DNA of 42,957 nucleotides from Faecalicatena contorta. GTDB lineage: Bacteria > Bacillota > Clostridia > Lachnospirales > Lachnospiraceae. The stretch lies in NCBI RefSeq assembly GCF_003149105.1, contig NZ_QGDS01000024.1, forward strand, positions 1 to 42,957, written 5' to 3'. The translations under genes were made by a program, and so were the position numbers. The notes beneath the pieces are model-generated. The model was not told the DNA's origin. It saw nothing but the letters and a program-made list of their open reading frames with translations, and made no database searches. Below are positions 16,155-25,516 of this stretch, piece by piece (the stretch's first letter is position 1; each line of letters starts with the position of its first letter).

Positions 16155-16988
16155 ATGAACAGTATTACAACAGAACAACTGGATATTGCTTATGACGATA
16201 CAATAATCGTAAAAGAATTAAATATGCAGATTCCCCATGGAAAAGTTACTTCCATTATAGGGCCTAATGGTTGTGGGAAATCCACCGTGCTAAAAGCAGT
16301 GGGACGTATTCTGAAACCTAAGTGTGGGATGGTATATCTGGATGGAGATGATATCCGGAATTTATCAACAAAAGAAGTGGCAAAGAAAATGGCGATTCTG
16401 CCCCAGACCCCCACTGCCCCCAGCGGATTAACGGTGAGCGAACTGGTAGCTTATGGGCGTTTTCCTCATCAAAAAGGGTTTGGAAAGCTTACCCCGGAAG
16501 ATAAGAAAATTGTAAAATGGGCTTTGGAGGTTACCAAGCTGAGTGGGTTTGAGAACCGGGAGGTAGATACCTTATCAGGAGGCCAGCGGCAAAGAGTATG
16601 GATTGCCATGGCACTGGCTCAGCAGACAGACTTAATTCTGCTGGATGAGCCAACTACTTATCTGGACCTTGCCCATCAGTTAGAAGTGCTAAGTCTTTTA
16701 TTCGAATTAAATCGAGACCAGAACTGCACGATTGTAATGGTTCTCCATGATTTAAATCTTGCAGCCAGGTTTTCAGATTATATGATAGCCATACAAAAGG
16801 GGAAAATAATAAAGCATGGTTCGCCCAAAGATGTAATGACTGCCAGGGTCCTTAGAAAAACATTTCAGATTGATGCGGTGATTGTACAGGAACCTCGCAC
16901 AGGAAGACCTATTTGCCTTACTTATGATGTGCTTCAAGGGGAAGAATCTGTGACCGGATATCATAAAAAGGAGGGGGTAGCGGTATGA
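16155..16988 (+). CDS. Iron-siderophore ABC transporter ATP-binding protein (FecE/FhuC-like)
   Basis: The 277-residue ATPase has Walker A GPNGCGKST, a Q-loop in AILPQTP, signature LSGGQRQRVWIAMALAQQ, Walker B LILLDEPTTYLD and switch histidine in VLHDLN. These are the standard features of the FepC/FhuC branch. It powers the two FecCD permeases encoded upstream. It extends about 20 residues beyond the usual family length, and its stop overlaps the next gene by 4 bases (ATGA), so the exporter-type protein is translationally coupled to this uptake system. Confidence 0.93.
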   Translation: MNSITTEQLDIAYDDTIIVKELNMQIPHGKVTSIIGPNGCGKSTVLKAVGRILKPKCGMVYLDGDDIRNLSTKEVAKKMAILPQTPTAPSGLTVSELVAYGRFPHQKGFGKLTPEDKKIVKWALEVTKLSGFENREVDTLSGGQRQRVWIAMALAQQTDLILLDEPTTYLDLAHQLEVLSLLFELNRDQNCTIVMVLHDLNLAARFSDYMIAIQKGKIIKHGSPKDVMTARVLRKTFQIDAVIVQEPRTGRPICLTYDVLQGEESVTGYHKKEGVAV

Positions 16989-18709
16989 ACACCGTAATAC
17001 GTGTCCTGAAAGATGCCAGGAAATACTGGCTCCATCTTTTTATGGCTTTACTGGCTGTCATGGTATCTACCATTGCAGGATTTTATACGCCGTGGGCTCT
17101 TAGGGAACTGACGGGGCTGGCCGCAGGTGATACATCAGAATTTGAGATACAGGCTATGAAAATAGGAATTTTACTTTTAGCAGCTACTGTGCTGCAGACA
17201 GGAGGTTCTTCCCTTGCAGGATACTTGAATCATTATGCAGCACTACATTTTGTTGCAGACTGGAGAAGCCGTTTGTATGCCAAATTTCAATGCATGAGCC
17301 TTAAGTATTTTAACAACAGCCGGACAGGGGATTTGACAAGCCGGGTGATCAGTGATGCTATGGAGGCAGAGATGCTGCTGGCCCATGTGATCCCTGATTT
17401 TGTTGTAAATCTGCTGACCTTCTTTGGCGTTGGTTTTGTACTGTTCTTTATTAACGTGAAACTGGCAGTTGTAAGCCTGGTTACCATTCCCTTTCTTCTG
17501 GGGATTACTTTGTGGCAGGGAAAATACCTGGCACCTATCTGGCATCAGAATACCAAGGTCAGAGGAGAACTGTCCGGCATTGTACAGGACAATTTTTCTG
17601 GGATTAAGGAAATCCAGATATTTAATCAGCAGGAGAAAGAAGAAAAGAAGATTTCCCAACTCTCTCTTAAACATAGTAAAGTTTATTTAAGAGCCAGCTT
17701 TTTCTTTGAAACAACCTATCCTTTACTTGCATTTTTTACAGCACTGGGTTCTGTTGTTGTCGTGATTTTTGGAGGAAGATTGGTAACATCAGGGGAAGTC
17801 CAGGTAGGGGATATTGTGGCTTTTGTAATGTATCTGAGTATGTTTTACGGTCCCATTAAAAGTTTTTCCGGTCTTGTAGAGATGGCAGGAAATGCCTCGG
17901 CAGGCTGTCGGCGTGTGCTTGAAATACTTGATGAGACACCTGATGTAAAAGAAAAGCCAAATGCACAGAATCTTCCAAGGGCAAAGGGAAGCATAAGTTT
18001 TCGGAATGTATCTTTTTCCTATAATGACCAAAACTATGTATTAGAACATATTAATCTGGAAGTAGAACCAGGAGAGACGATAGCTTTTGTTGGAAAGACA
18101 GGGGTAGGAAAAACAACGATTGCCAGTCTCCTAAACCGTTTTTATGATCCCCAGGAAGGAAGTATCTATATTGACGGAACAGATATTAAAGATGTTACTT
18201 TAAAAAGTCTGAGAGATAATATCAGTATGGTTTTACAGGACACCTTTTTGTTTAATGGAACGATTTATGAAAATATTATTTATGGATGGAGAGAAGCAAG
18301 TAAGGAACAGGTACTGGCAGCAGCAAAGGCAGCCAATGCCCATGAATTTATTACAGAGATGGAGGAGGGCTATGATACGGTCATTGGTGAAAGAGGGGTC
18401 AGACTGTCAGGAGGACAAAAGCAAAGGCTTTCTATTGCCAGAGCCATCTTAAGAAATTCACCAATTCTTATTTTAGATGAAGCGACTTCAGCTTTGGATA
18501 CCAAGACAGAAAAGGAAATTCAGCTTGCTTTGGATGAGATTTCCAGAGAAAGAACTACCTTTGTAATCGCTCACCGCTTATCGACTATTCGTCAGGCAGA
18601 TAAAATTGTAGTATTGGATGGAACCAATATTGGAGAAATCGGAACTCATGAAGAGCTAATCTGCCAGGGAGGAATTTATGCAAAACTATATCAGGCCCAG
18701 GTATCTTAA
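16985..18709 (+). CDS. Exporter-fold ABC protein (fused membrane domain and ATPase) in iron operon
   Basis: The 574-residue protein combines a six-helix type-IV (exporter) membrane domain (about 1-310) with an ATPase domain (about 335-570: Walker A GKTGVGKTT, signature LSGGQKQR, Walker B ILILDEATSALD, switch His in IAHRLS). As a half-transporter it would act as a homodimer. It overlaps the FecE-like ATPase by 4 bases. Proteins of this fold next to siderophore genes can export siderophores or, as with YbtPQ and IrtAB, import them; here no siderophore synthesis genes are present, so export of its own siderophore is less likely. Alternatives are release of the stripped ligand or an unrelated multidrug function. 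Confidence 0.9.
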   Translation: MNTVIRVLKDARKYWLHLFMALLAVMVSTIAGFYTPWALRELTGLAAGDTSEFEIQAMKIGILLLAATVLQTGGSSLAGYLNHYAALHFVADWRSRLYAKFQCMSLKYFNNSRTGDLTSRVISDAMEAEMLLAHVIPDFVVNLLTFFGVGFVLFFINVKLAVVSLVTIPFLLGITLWQGKYLAPIWHQNTKVRGELSGIVQDNFSGIKEIQIFNQQEKEEKKISQLSLKHSKVYLRASFFFETTYPLLAFFTALGSVVVVIFGGRLVTSGEVQVGDIVAFVMYLSMFYGPIKSFSGLVEMAGNASAGCRRVLEILDETPDVKEKPNAQNLPRAKGSISFRNVSFSYNDQNYVLEHINLEVEPGETIAFVGKTGVGKTTIASLLNRFYDPQEGSIYIDGTDIKDVTLKSLRDNISMVLQDTFLFNGTIYENIIYGWREASKEQVLAAAKAANAHEFITEMEEGYDTVIGERGVRLSGGQKQRLSIARAILRNSPILILDEATSALDTKTEKEIQLALDEISRERTTFVIAHRLSTIRQADKIVVLDGTNIGEIGTHEELICQGGIYAKLYQAQVS

Positions 18710-18848
18710 ATTACTAAATAAGTTGGATATAAACAGAGACATTCACCGTGATTATTTGATTGAATCATTTTATGATTTGTCGTAAAATAATATTAAACTT
18801 TATTGCCATGCGGAAAAATTTAATACACTTTTAAAAAGGAGGTAACAA

Positions 18849-19319
18849 ATGAAAAAGATTGTACCATCACTATGGTTTGGTGATAATAACTGTGAGGAAG
18901 CGATTAATTATTATGTAAGCATTTTCCCCAACTCCGGAATACAAGAAATTGTTAAATACCCTGATGAAAGCCTTGATGAGCATTTTGAGGGTATGGAAGG
19001 CAAGATTATTACTGCTGAGTTTACATTGAACGGACAGAAGTATCTTGCTCTGGATGGTGGTCCGTATTTCCATTTTAACGAAGCCATATCAATGACGATA
19101 GAATGTGAAGATCAGGATGAGATTGACTACTTTTGGGACAAGTTATCCCATGTCAAAGAGGCCGAGCAGTGTGGATGGGTTAAGGATAAGTTTGGTTTAT
19201 CCTGGCAGATAACGCCCTATAATATGGGGGAGTTAACAAAGACGGATGCTCAGGTTCAAGCCATGATGAAAATGAAAAAGATTATTATCAAAGAGCTTGA
19301 AGAAGCAGGTTCAATTTAG
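18849..19319 (+). CDS. VOC-superfamily protein (PhnB/3-demethylubiquinone methyltransferase-like)
   Basis: The 156-residue protein has the PhnB-like glyoxalase/VOC fold: VPSLWFGDNNCEEAINYYVSIFPNS at the start and HVKEAEQCGWVKDKFGLSWQI in the second half. These small enzymes or binding proteins are common and mostly uncharacterised; the similarity to 3-demethylubiquinone methyltransferase in databases is only by name. AAAGGAGG precedes the ATG. It is a single gene after the iron operon, ended by a shared terminator. No specific substrate can be given. Confidence 0.85.
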   Translation: MKKIVPSLWFGDNNCEEAINYYVSIFPNSGIQEIVKYPDESLDEHFEGMEGKIITAEFTLNGQKYLALDGGPYFHFNEAISMTIECEDQDEIDYFWDKLSHVKEAEQCGWVKDKFGLSWQITPYNMGELTKTDAQVQAMMKMKKIIIKELEEAGSI

Positions 19320-19364
19320 AAGGCGTTTAAAGCAGAGTCACTTTATAGTAGATTAAGGAATTAG

Positions 19365-19395
19365 GGCAAAGTCAAATCAGACTTTGCCTCATTTT
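19365..19395. terminator. Bidirectional terminator between VOC gene and GGDEF-EAL gene
   Basis: GGCAAAGTC (19365-19373) pairs with GACTTTGCC (19380-19388) around a six-base loop, followed by TCATTTTTT on the plus strand. The minus-strand GGDEF-EAL gene ends at the foot of the stem, so the hairpin serves the plus-strand gene clearly and possibly both. Confidence 0.75.
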
Positions 19396-21977
19396 TTAAT
19401 AGGACTTTTTAACAGCTCTATTTCTTCTCCAGTTATTGGCCGGCTGAAGTAGTAACCCTGAATATAGTCACATTCAAAATCTTTTAATCTTTCGTGCTGC
19501 TGCTTTTCCTCTACCCCTTCGACTGTGATTTTTAATCCCAGGCAATGTGCCAGCCGTATAATATTTTCAATGAATGCATCCTTCTCATCTTTTAGGAAAA
19601 TATCAACGAGAGATTTATCTATTTTTATCTTTTTTACCGGTATGTATGTCAGGTAGTTAATAGAGGAGTATCCAGTACCAAAATCATCCAGTGCAAGTTT
19701 CACCCCGATGGACAAAAAATCTTCGAATAATTTCATAGCATTCTCATTGTTATTTATGAAAATACTTTCTGTAATCTCAATTTCTATTAACTCCGGTGAA
19801 ATCTTGTATTTATCCAGTAAGTTCTTTAAATAGCATACATAGCCTTTATCTTTTATTTGCTTACTTGAAAAGTTTATTGCGACAGGACGCAAATCTAATC
19901 CATGACCTCTCCATATTGCCATCTGTTCCACTACCTTTTTGGTTACAATGCGGCCCAGCGTCAAGATGATGTCTGTTTCTTCTGCTATCGATATGAACTG
20001 GTCAGGAGAAATGGCATGGTCTTTTAGCCGGAGAAGGGCTTCATAGCCGGCTATCATACCGGTTGCGGCCTTAACCTGCGGCTGGTACAAAACATAGAAC
20101 CGATCATGTCTGCAGGCCTCGCTCAGGATACTTTTAATATTTTTACGGTTAATCATTTCATTTTTCATACCTGAATTGTAATAAAAGCATTCATTTTTGC
20201 CTGATTTTTTGGCTGTATACATTGCAAAGTCGGCATTTGAAATGATTTCGCTGGCTTCCGTTATACCTCCCTTGAAATAAGCTACTCCCATGCTCACTCT
20301 TATGTACTGTTCCTTCTCTTCAAAGATAATAGGCTTTGAAAAAACCTGTTTTATTTGGAGCATTAATTTACTGTCGGGTCCCGTTTCTATAGATTTTATA
20401 ATTAAAAGGAACTCATCGCCTCCTAATCTTGAAGCATAAAAGCGCTGGTCCTGCATAAGATTCAGCAGGCGCCGGGATATTCCCTTTAAAACTGCATCCC
20501 CACAGGCATGCCCGTAGGAATCGTTAATTTCCTTGAAATCATCAATATCCATAACAATAACAGTACAATTTTGTTTTGTGGCAATCAACATATTCAGCAT
20601 ATCCATAGCGGAGCGTCTGTTTGGAAGCTCTGTCAGATAATCATGTTCCGCCTGATAACGAATAACTTCTTCTTTTGTTTCCAGATATTTTGTGTATTCT
20701 TGATTTTCCTTATACTGCTGTTTTAATTTTTCTTCCGTAACAATTAATTTACGATATGTTTCCTGTAATTTATCGTGGGATTCCTGCAATTCTTTTGTGA
20801 GACGGCTGCGCTTTAAATTGTCAATCAGCGTAATAAATATTATGGACAGGCATACGAAAACAAATAGAAATACCGGAATCATTACTCTCTCATATTTTTC
20901 AAAAATGGTCTGCTCTTTATTTACAATGACGGCATCCTGAGGGACTAGTGAAGGGTTGATGTTGTATTTTTTTAAAACCTGATAATCAAAGCAATATTGG
21001 CTTTCCCCCTTTATAACCACCGGAATATCGGCTACATTTGCTCCATTTAGAATTTCAACAACCATTGAGGCAGCTTTACGTCCCGACTTTTCATAAGAAA
21101 CCGTTTTTCCGCCGATAAGCCCCTCTCCAATTCCAGTGGAACTAGAAACCCGGTATACCGGCACATGAGTATGTGTCACAATAAATTGGACACTTTCAGG
21201 TATCGTATACTGGTTTCCATCTACATCTTCAAAACTGCTCATATATATGAGGATACTGTCGCCTGATATTTTGTCAAGTTTTTCTCCAAACTCCTGAAGT
21301 GTATATTTCGATGAATTGATTCCTTCAAATTGATATTCAGGGTAATCATTTTTGGCCGAAAAAAATTGCTTTTCATCCCCCTGACCTGATAGGGCGCTGT
21401 CATATATTGCAATTATCTTTTTTCCCTTAGGCTGGAACTGAATTGCAATATCAATGGTATCTTTCAGGTATAGCTTTTCCACTGCACCTGTAATATAAGG
21501 GTTTGTCCCTGCTCTTATTGCGTAGTCTATATTGTTGATACAAAAGAAAACCATGGGTATTCCCTGAAATAACTCTTGCTGGTAAGTTTCTCCAAATTCC
21601 AGTGCCGCATCATCACCCAGTAATATGGCATCGTATTTATCCGTGTGTTTTAGTTTATAGCGAAGCGTTTGATAAAATAAATCCTCATTCTCTTTTTCAA
21701 CGTATTTCTTCGTATCCATATATTCAATATCGAGCTGAATATTATGGTTGGCAAATCCTTCCTTGATTCCTTCTTTTTGTAGATCCACAGTTTCAAAGCT
21801 TTCACTGTAGGAACTAATAAAAAGGACGCGTTTTACAGAAGAATAATCTTTCTTGACAAAAGTGTTATCTTCTCTGTAAAAGAAAAAGTAATAAATCAAC
21901 ATTAAAAAAGTTAATACTAAAAAAATAGTTACAGCAATGCGCTTTTGTACTAGTAATTTTGCTTCTTCTTTTGTCAT
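19389..21977 (-). CDS. Membrane GGDEF-EAL protein with extracytoplasmic ABC-type binding domain
   Basis: The 862-residue protein should make and/or break cyclic di-GMP in response to an outside ligand. Order: transmembrane helix (about 16-34); extracytoplasmic sensor resembling ABC substrate-binding proteins (about 48-350, with VLFISSYSESFETVDLQKEG, ILLGDDAALEF); second helix (about 368-390); coiled coil (about 393-440); GGDEF domain with intact GGDEF but no RxxD inhibitory site at the usual place; EAL domain with YEALLRL, INFSSKQ, IEITES, LDDFGTGYSS, KIDKSLV and EGVEE all present. Both halves therefore look catalytically able. It is a single gene on the minus strand. Ligand and net activity are unknown. 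Confidence 0.92.
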   Translation of the reverse strand: MTKEEAKLLVQKRIAVTIFLVLTFLMLIYYFFFYREDNTFVKKDYSSVKRVLFISSYSESFETVDLQKEGIKEGFANHNIQLDIEYMDTKKYVEKENEDLFYQTLRYKLKHTDKYDAILLGDDAALEFGETYQQELFQGIPMVFFCINNIDYAIRAGTNPYITGAVEKLYLKDTIDIAIQFQPKGKKIIAIYDSALSGQGDEKQFFSAKNDYPEYQFEGINSSKYTLQEFGEKLDKISGDSILIYMSSFEDVDGNQYTIPESVQFIVTHTHVPVYRVSSSTGIGEGLIGGKTVSYEKSGRKAASMVVEILNGANVADIPVVIKGESQYCFDYQVLKKYNINPSLVPQDAVIVNKEQTIFEKYERVMIPVFLFVFVCLSIIFITLIDNLKRSRLTKELQESHDKLQETYRKLIVTEEKLKQQYKENQEYTKYLETKEEVIRYQAEHDYLTELPNRRSAMDMLNMLIATKQNCTVIVMDIDDFKEINDSYGHACGDAVLKGISRRLLNLMQDQRFYASRLGGDEFLLIIKSIETGPDSKLMLQIKQVFSKPIIFEEKEQYIRVSMGVAYFKGGITEASEIISNADFAMYTAKKSGKNECFYYNSGMKNEMINRKNIKSILSEACRHDRFYVLYQPQVKAATGMIAGYEALLRLKDHAISPDQFISIAEETDIILTLGRIVTKKVVEQMAIWRGHGLDLRPVAINFSSKQIKDKGYVCYLKNLLDKYKISPELIEIEITESIFINNNENAMKLFEDFLSIGVKLALDDFGTGYSSINYLTYIPVKKIKIDKSLVDIFLKDEKDAFIENIIRLAHCLGLKITVEGVEEKQQHERLKDFECDYIQGYYFSRPITGEEIELLKSPIKK

Positions 21978-22210
21978 ATACTGAAACTCCTACATATTTT
22001 AATGGATGCGGCACAAAGTCAAACGTTATTAAAAGATATTATAGCATAAACATGAAGCTGGCGAAAGGTTTCATTGAGCATTTAGAAACTTAGAATTTGA
22101 AAAAACACCTAAATATTTAGAGAGGGATTTACTAGTCCTGTGCTTATGATATATTATATATAAATAGGGTATACTTATTGAACAGAAAAAGGCTGCAGGG
22201 AGGTTTATTG

Positions 22211-22840
22211 ATGGGAAAATTACCCAGAGAATTTTATAATAAAGATTCATTAATTGTTGCGAAGGAGCTTTTGGGAAAGGTACTTGTACATGAGGTGAAC
22301 GGGCAAAAGATTTTTGCCAAAATTGTGGAAACAGAAGCCTATATGGGGGTGGAAGATAAGGCCGCACACTCCTATGGCGGAAGAAGGACGCCAAGAGTGG
22401 AGATTATGTATGGAGGACCTGGATTTTCCTATGTCTACTTTATTTATGGCATGTACTATTGCTTTAATGTGGTTACCAGAGAAGAGGGAACTCCCCAGGC
22501 TGTCCTGATACGGGCTGTTGAGCCGATGGGAGGGATTGAATTCATGGCTCAGAACAGATTTAAAAAACCACACCATGAATTAAAGAAATCTCAAATTATC
22601 GGGCTGACAAACGGACCGGGGAAATTATGTGGCGCCTTTCTGATTGACAAAGATCTGAACGGAGAGGATTTATGCGGCAGTAAGCTATACATTGAAGAAG
22701 GGCAGGAGGAGGAATTTGCGATAGTATCCTGTAAGCGGGTAGGGATTCCAAACACGGGAGAAGCGAAAGACTACTTGTGGAGATTTTATATAAAGGATAA
22801 TAAATATGTATCAGTAAAAGATGAGAAGAATGTCCATTAA
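22211..22840 (+). CDS. mpg: DNA-3-methyladenine glycosylase (AAG/MPG family)
   Basis: The 209-residue enzyme is a member of the Mpg family that excises alkylated and deaminated purines in base excision repair. Typical segments are FYNKDSLIVAKELLGKVLVH, KIVETEAYMGVEDKAAHSYGG (catalytic glutamate in VETEAY), RVEIMYGGPGFSYVYFIYGMY (split: EIMYGGPGFSYVYFIYG), and LTNGPGKLCGAF. Length is normal. I chose ATG 22211 because GGGAGG lies 7 bases upstream; a TTG at 22178 would give 11 extra residues without a site. A terminator follows at once. Confidence 0.93.
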   Translation: MGKLPREFYNKDSLIVAKELLGKVLVHEVNGQKIFAKIVETEAYMGVEDKAAHSYGGRRTPRVEIMYGGPGFSYVYFIYGMYYCFNVVTREEGTPQAVLIRAVEPMGGIEFMAQNRFKKPHHELKKSQIIGLTNGPGKLCGAFLIDKDLNGEDLCGSKLYIEEGQEEEFAIVSCKRVGIPNTGEAKDYLWRFYIKDNKYVSVKDEKNVH

Positions 22841-22866
22841 AAAAAGAGCCGAGGCTCTTTTTTTTA
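22841..22866. terminator. Bidirectional terminator between mpg and the KimA-like gene
   Basis: AAAAAGAGC (22841-22849) and GCTCTTTTT (22854-22862) enclose CGAG. The stem is directly after the mpg stop and directly beyond the stop of the converging KimA-like gene, with A- and T-runs on both sides, so it can work in both directions. Confidence 0.85.
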
Positions 22867-24711
22867 ATGGCGTTCCACATTCCTTAAATCGTAATGGAAG
22901 GGAAGAACAATTGTAGATATATTTTTATGTTTGCTTAAATTATGACTGATAAAATATGTGGTCTGATTATGCAGTATATTATCATACCAATGATCTATTA
23001 CAAATTTAATCGTAATAACAGAGATATTTTCCCCAGGTTTCAATGCTTTTTCCCTTTCCCACAGATAATCATCCATAGGTTTAATAATATCCCGGTAGGG
23101 TGTCTCGATAATCTTTAACTTGCATGGGATTTTAAGCTCCTCCCATTCCTTCCGCAAAGCCTCTGCATGCTCCGGATGACGGCAGATATGCAGGGCAGTG
23201 ATATTATTGGAAATGGAATTTGCATAGTTTATAGCCTTTAAAAAGGGCTTGTTGATATCGTGTACCAACACAATACATTGTGTGGAGGATACCTTGTCAT
23301 AAGGGTGAAAAATATCCAGCTTTAATTGTTCTGCAACAAATGTATAATGTTTATTAATGAAGTACATCAGGAACATCAGAAAAGGTATTGCAATTCCTAA
23401 TAACCATGCACCATCTGTAAATTTTGTAGAGAAGACAATGACAGATACAACCAGTGTCACAATTGCCCCTACTCCGTTAATCCAGCATTTATACTGCCAG
23501 TTCTTTTCCTTTATTTTCCGCCATTTCAGAAACATACTGAATTGGGCTACGGTGAAGGATATAAATACGCCTACGGAATACAATGGAACCATTTTATGTG
23601 TATCACTTCCGAATCCAATAATCAGCAGGGAAGAGACGATATAAATGAATACGATTCCATTGGAAAAGCTTAGTTTTGTTCCCCTCGAAGAAAACTGCCT
23701 TGGTACATATCCGTCGTGAGCCAGTATATACAATAACTGGGGCAGTCCATTGTAAGCGGTGTTTGCCGCAAGAATCAAAATCAGGGAAGTAAACACCTGA
23801 ATTACATAAAACATAAAGGTATGTCCAAAAACTGCTGATGACAGCTGGGATAATACGGTATGACCGTGAACAATACCCACTTTCAGGTTTACTGCAAGCA
23901 GTGAAATACCTCCGAAAATAAATATAATGATTCCTGCCAATGTACATAAAATCAACTTTGCATTTCGTGTTGCAGGATTTTTAAAACTTGGGACCGAGTC
24001 ACTTACTGCCTCAATACCCGACATTGCGGAGCAGCCGGATGAAAAGGCTTTTAGTAAGAACAGAACCCCAATGCCCTGCAGTGTCTCCTTAGGAAATACT
24101 CCGGCCTGATATTCAATAGGATGAAGAGTACCTGTCACTATCTTAAAAAATCCAACAATAATCAGTGAGGCCATAGAGAAAATAAAAATGTAAGTTGGCA
24201 GCCCGAATATTTTGGACGCCTCTCTTGCTCCTCTGAGGTTGATCAGCGTAATTATGAAAACGCATACAAGGGAAATCAATACCTTGTGATCATGGAAAGC
24301 CGGAAATGCTGACACAAGGGCAGCCGTTGAAGAAGATATACTAACCGCAACGGTCATAATATAATCGATAATTAACGCAGCTGCTGTCAGCAGTGCAGCC
24401 CTGTTTCCAACATTTTCCTTTGCTACTGCATATGCGCCTCCGCCCTGAGGATAATGGTCTATAATCTGCGAATATGAAAATACTAAAATAAGCAGCAGAA
24501 GCAGAATGGGTATTACAACATAAGGAACAAAATGAAATGCTGCAACACTGGCAAAAGGTATTAAAACCAGCAGGATTTCCTCGATAGCGTAAGCGACTGA
24601 GGATACAGCATCACTGGCAAGTATGGGCAGCCCCCATAGCTTTGATAATTTTTCGTGTGCAAGCTCATTGTTCTTTAATGGTTTGCCTAATAAGACATTT
24701 TTAATGTTCAC
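22864..24711 (-). CDS. kimA: KimA-like high-affinity potassium uptake permease (APC superfamily)
   Basis: The 615-residue protein has about twelve membrane helices (residues 30-450) and a cytoplasmic C-terminal domain of about 150 residues. The start KNVLLGKPLKNNELAHEKLSKLWGLPI, ASDAVSSVAYAIEEILL, YPQGGGAYAVAKENVG and LINLRGAREASKIFG closely follow the Bacillus KimA (YdaO) protein (quoted in parts). KimA is a K+/H+ symporter; the Bacillus protein is inhibited by c-di-AMP. I chose GTG 24711: GGAGG lies 7 bases upstream, and the longer frame's ATG at 24792 overlaps the -35 of the promoter at 24764-24792, so it cannot be in the transcript. The leader is only about 45 bases, too short for a c-di-AMP riboswitch. 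Confidence 0.85.
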   Translation of the reverse strand: MNIKNVLLGKPLKNNELAHEKLSKLWGLPILASDAVSSVAYAIEEILLVLIPFASVAAFHFVPYVVIPILLLLLILVFSYSQIIDHYPQGGGAYAVAKENVGNRAALLTAAALIIDYIMTVAVSISSSTAALVSAFPAFHDHKVLISLVCVFIITLINLRGAREASKIFGLPTYIFIFSMASLIIVGFFKIVTGTLHPIEYQAGVFPKETLQGIGVLFLLKAFSSGCSAMSGIEAVSDSVPSFKNPATRNAKLILCTLAGIIIFIFGGISLLAVNLKVGIVHGHTVLSQLSSAVFGHTFMFYVIQVFTSLILILAANTAYNGLPQLLYILAHDGYVPRQFSSRGTKLSFSNGIVFIYIVSSLLIIGFGSDTHKMVPLYSVGVFISFTVAQFSMFLKWRKIKEKNWQYKCWINGVGAIVTLVVSVIVFSTKFTDGAWLLGIAIPFLMFLMYFINKHYTFVAEQLKLDIFHPYDKVSSTQCIVLVHDINKPFLKAINYANSISNNITALHICRHPEHAEALRKEWEELKIPCKLKIIETPYRDIIKPMDDYLWEREKALKPGENISVITIKFVIDHWYDNILHNQTTYFISHNLSKHKNISTIVLPFHYDLRNVERH

Positions 24712-24763
24712 TTTGAAACCTCCAAAACCTATATTCAATTTTTTTGCTTTTGTATAGCAACTT

Positions 24764-24792
24764 AGTATATGAATTTTAATTACGTTTGTCAA
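24764..24792 (-). promoter_or_regulatory. Promoter of the KimA-like gene
   Basis: On the minus strand TTGACA (24792-24787), 17 bases, TATACT (24769-24764) make a near-consensus sigma-A promoter. The predicted start near 24757 leaves about 45 bases to the GTG start. Confidence 0.75.
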
Positions 24793-24878
24793 TATAGTTT
24801 TTTCAGAATACGGATAAACCTTAGCAGTTTATATATGGTACCTGAAGTACAGGTGTTTGATGTTCAAAGATTCGTCGT

Positions 24879-25244
24879 TTATACGGCTGAGAGACGGGAA
24901 ACAGCCTCATCCAGTGTAGAAACGAAGAAAAAGTCTTTTCCGTGATTGCACTCATATATAAAGTCATGAAGCGGTTTACTGGTATAATGGGAATAGTCAC
25001 CTATAATTGCCATTTTTATTCCATAGTTAATGTATTTTTGTAATACATCACCGGCAAGGCGGGTACTAAGTATAAAAAAATCATCACAGACAGATTCCTT
25101 ATCCAGAATAATCCTGCTGCATTGTGTTTCATACGATGCAGTTGCTATTAAGTCCAGTGCGCTCTGTGTATCTGTAATTAACAGTTCCTCGCCGGTAATA
25201 CGGGCCATTTCTATATTGTTGTTCAATATCTTTTCAAATTTCAT
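24879..25244 (-). CDS. DUF4180 family protein
   Basis: The 121-residue soluble protein matches the DUF4180 family by the phrases ITDTQSALDLIATASYETQCSRIILDKE, FFILSTRLAGDVLQKYINYGIKMAIIGDYSHYTSKPLHDFIYECNHGKDFFFVSTLDEA (seen here in parts: LSTRLAGDVLQKYINYG, KMAIIGDYS, DFFFVSTLDEA). Members are small and uncharacterised, predicted alpha/beta. It lies upstream of the KimA-like gene on the same strand, but a separate promoter between them makes independent transcription likely. No function is assigned. Confidence 0.8.
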   Translation of the reverse strand: MKFEKILNNNIEMARITGEELLITDTQSALDLIATASYETQCSRIILDKESVCDDFFILSTRLAGDVLQKYINYGIKMAIIGDYSHYTSKPLHDFIYECNHGKDFFFVSTLDEAVSRLSAV

Positions 25245-25516
25245 TCTGTTTTAATCTCCTTTTCATCTATTTCTGAAGTGACTCAGCCACTTTCAGTAGT
25301 GCTATTATAACGTTTGGTGAGGTCCAAATCAATAAGATGTATTAGAATATTGTTTCACATAAGAGGAAATCTATGGTATTGTAAGAAAAATATATTCAAT
25401 AGTAATTCCTATGCTGTAATAAAAAGCAATATTTCGTCCATAATATTCCTAATGTTAAGTTACATTTGTATGGCAGAGTAGTAACAATGTTTAATGAAAA
25501 ACGGAGGAAATAACAG
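25245..25516. other. Divergent intergenic region between DUF4180 and hydrogenase-like gene
   Basis: No gene, strong hairpin or convincing promoter pair is visible in these 272 AT-rich bases. A CGGAGG ribosome binding site for the rightward gene is at about 25503. A short inverted repeat AAGTG/CACTT near 25275 is weak. Confidence 0.3.

Noticed and set aside
24712..24878. Possible ydaO (c-di-AMP) riboswitch before the KimA-like gene
   Set aside because: A near-consensus promoter leaves only about 45 bases of leader, and no riboswitch-like paired elements are visible.
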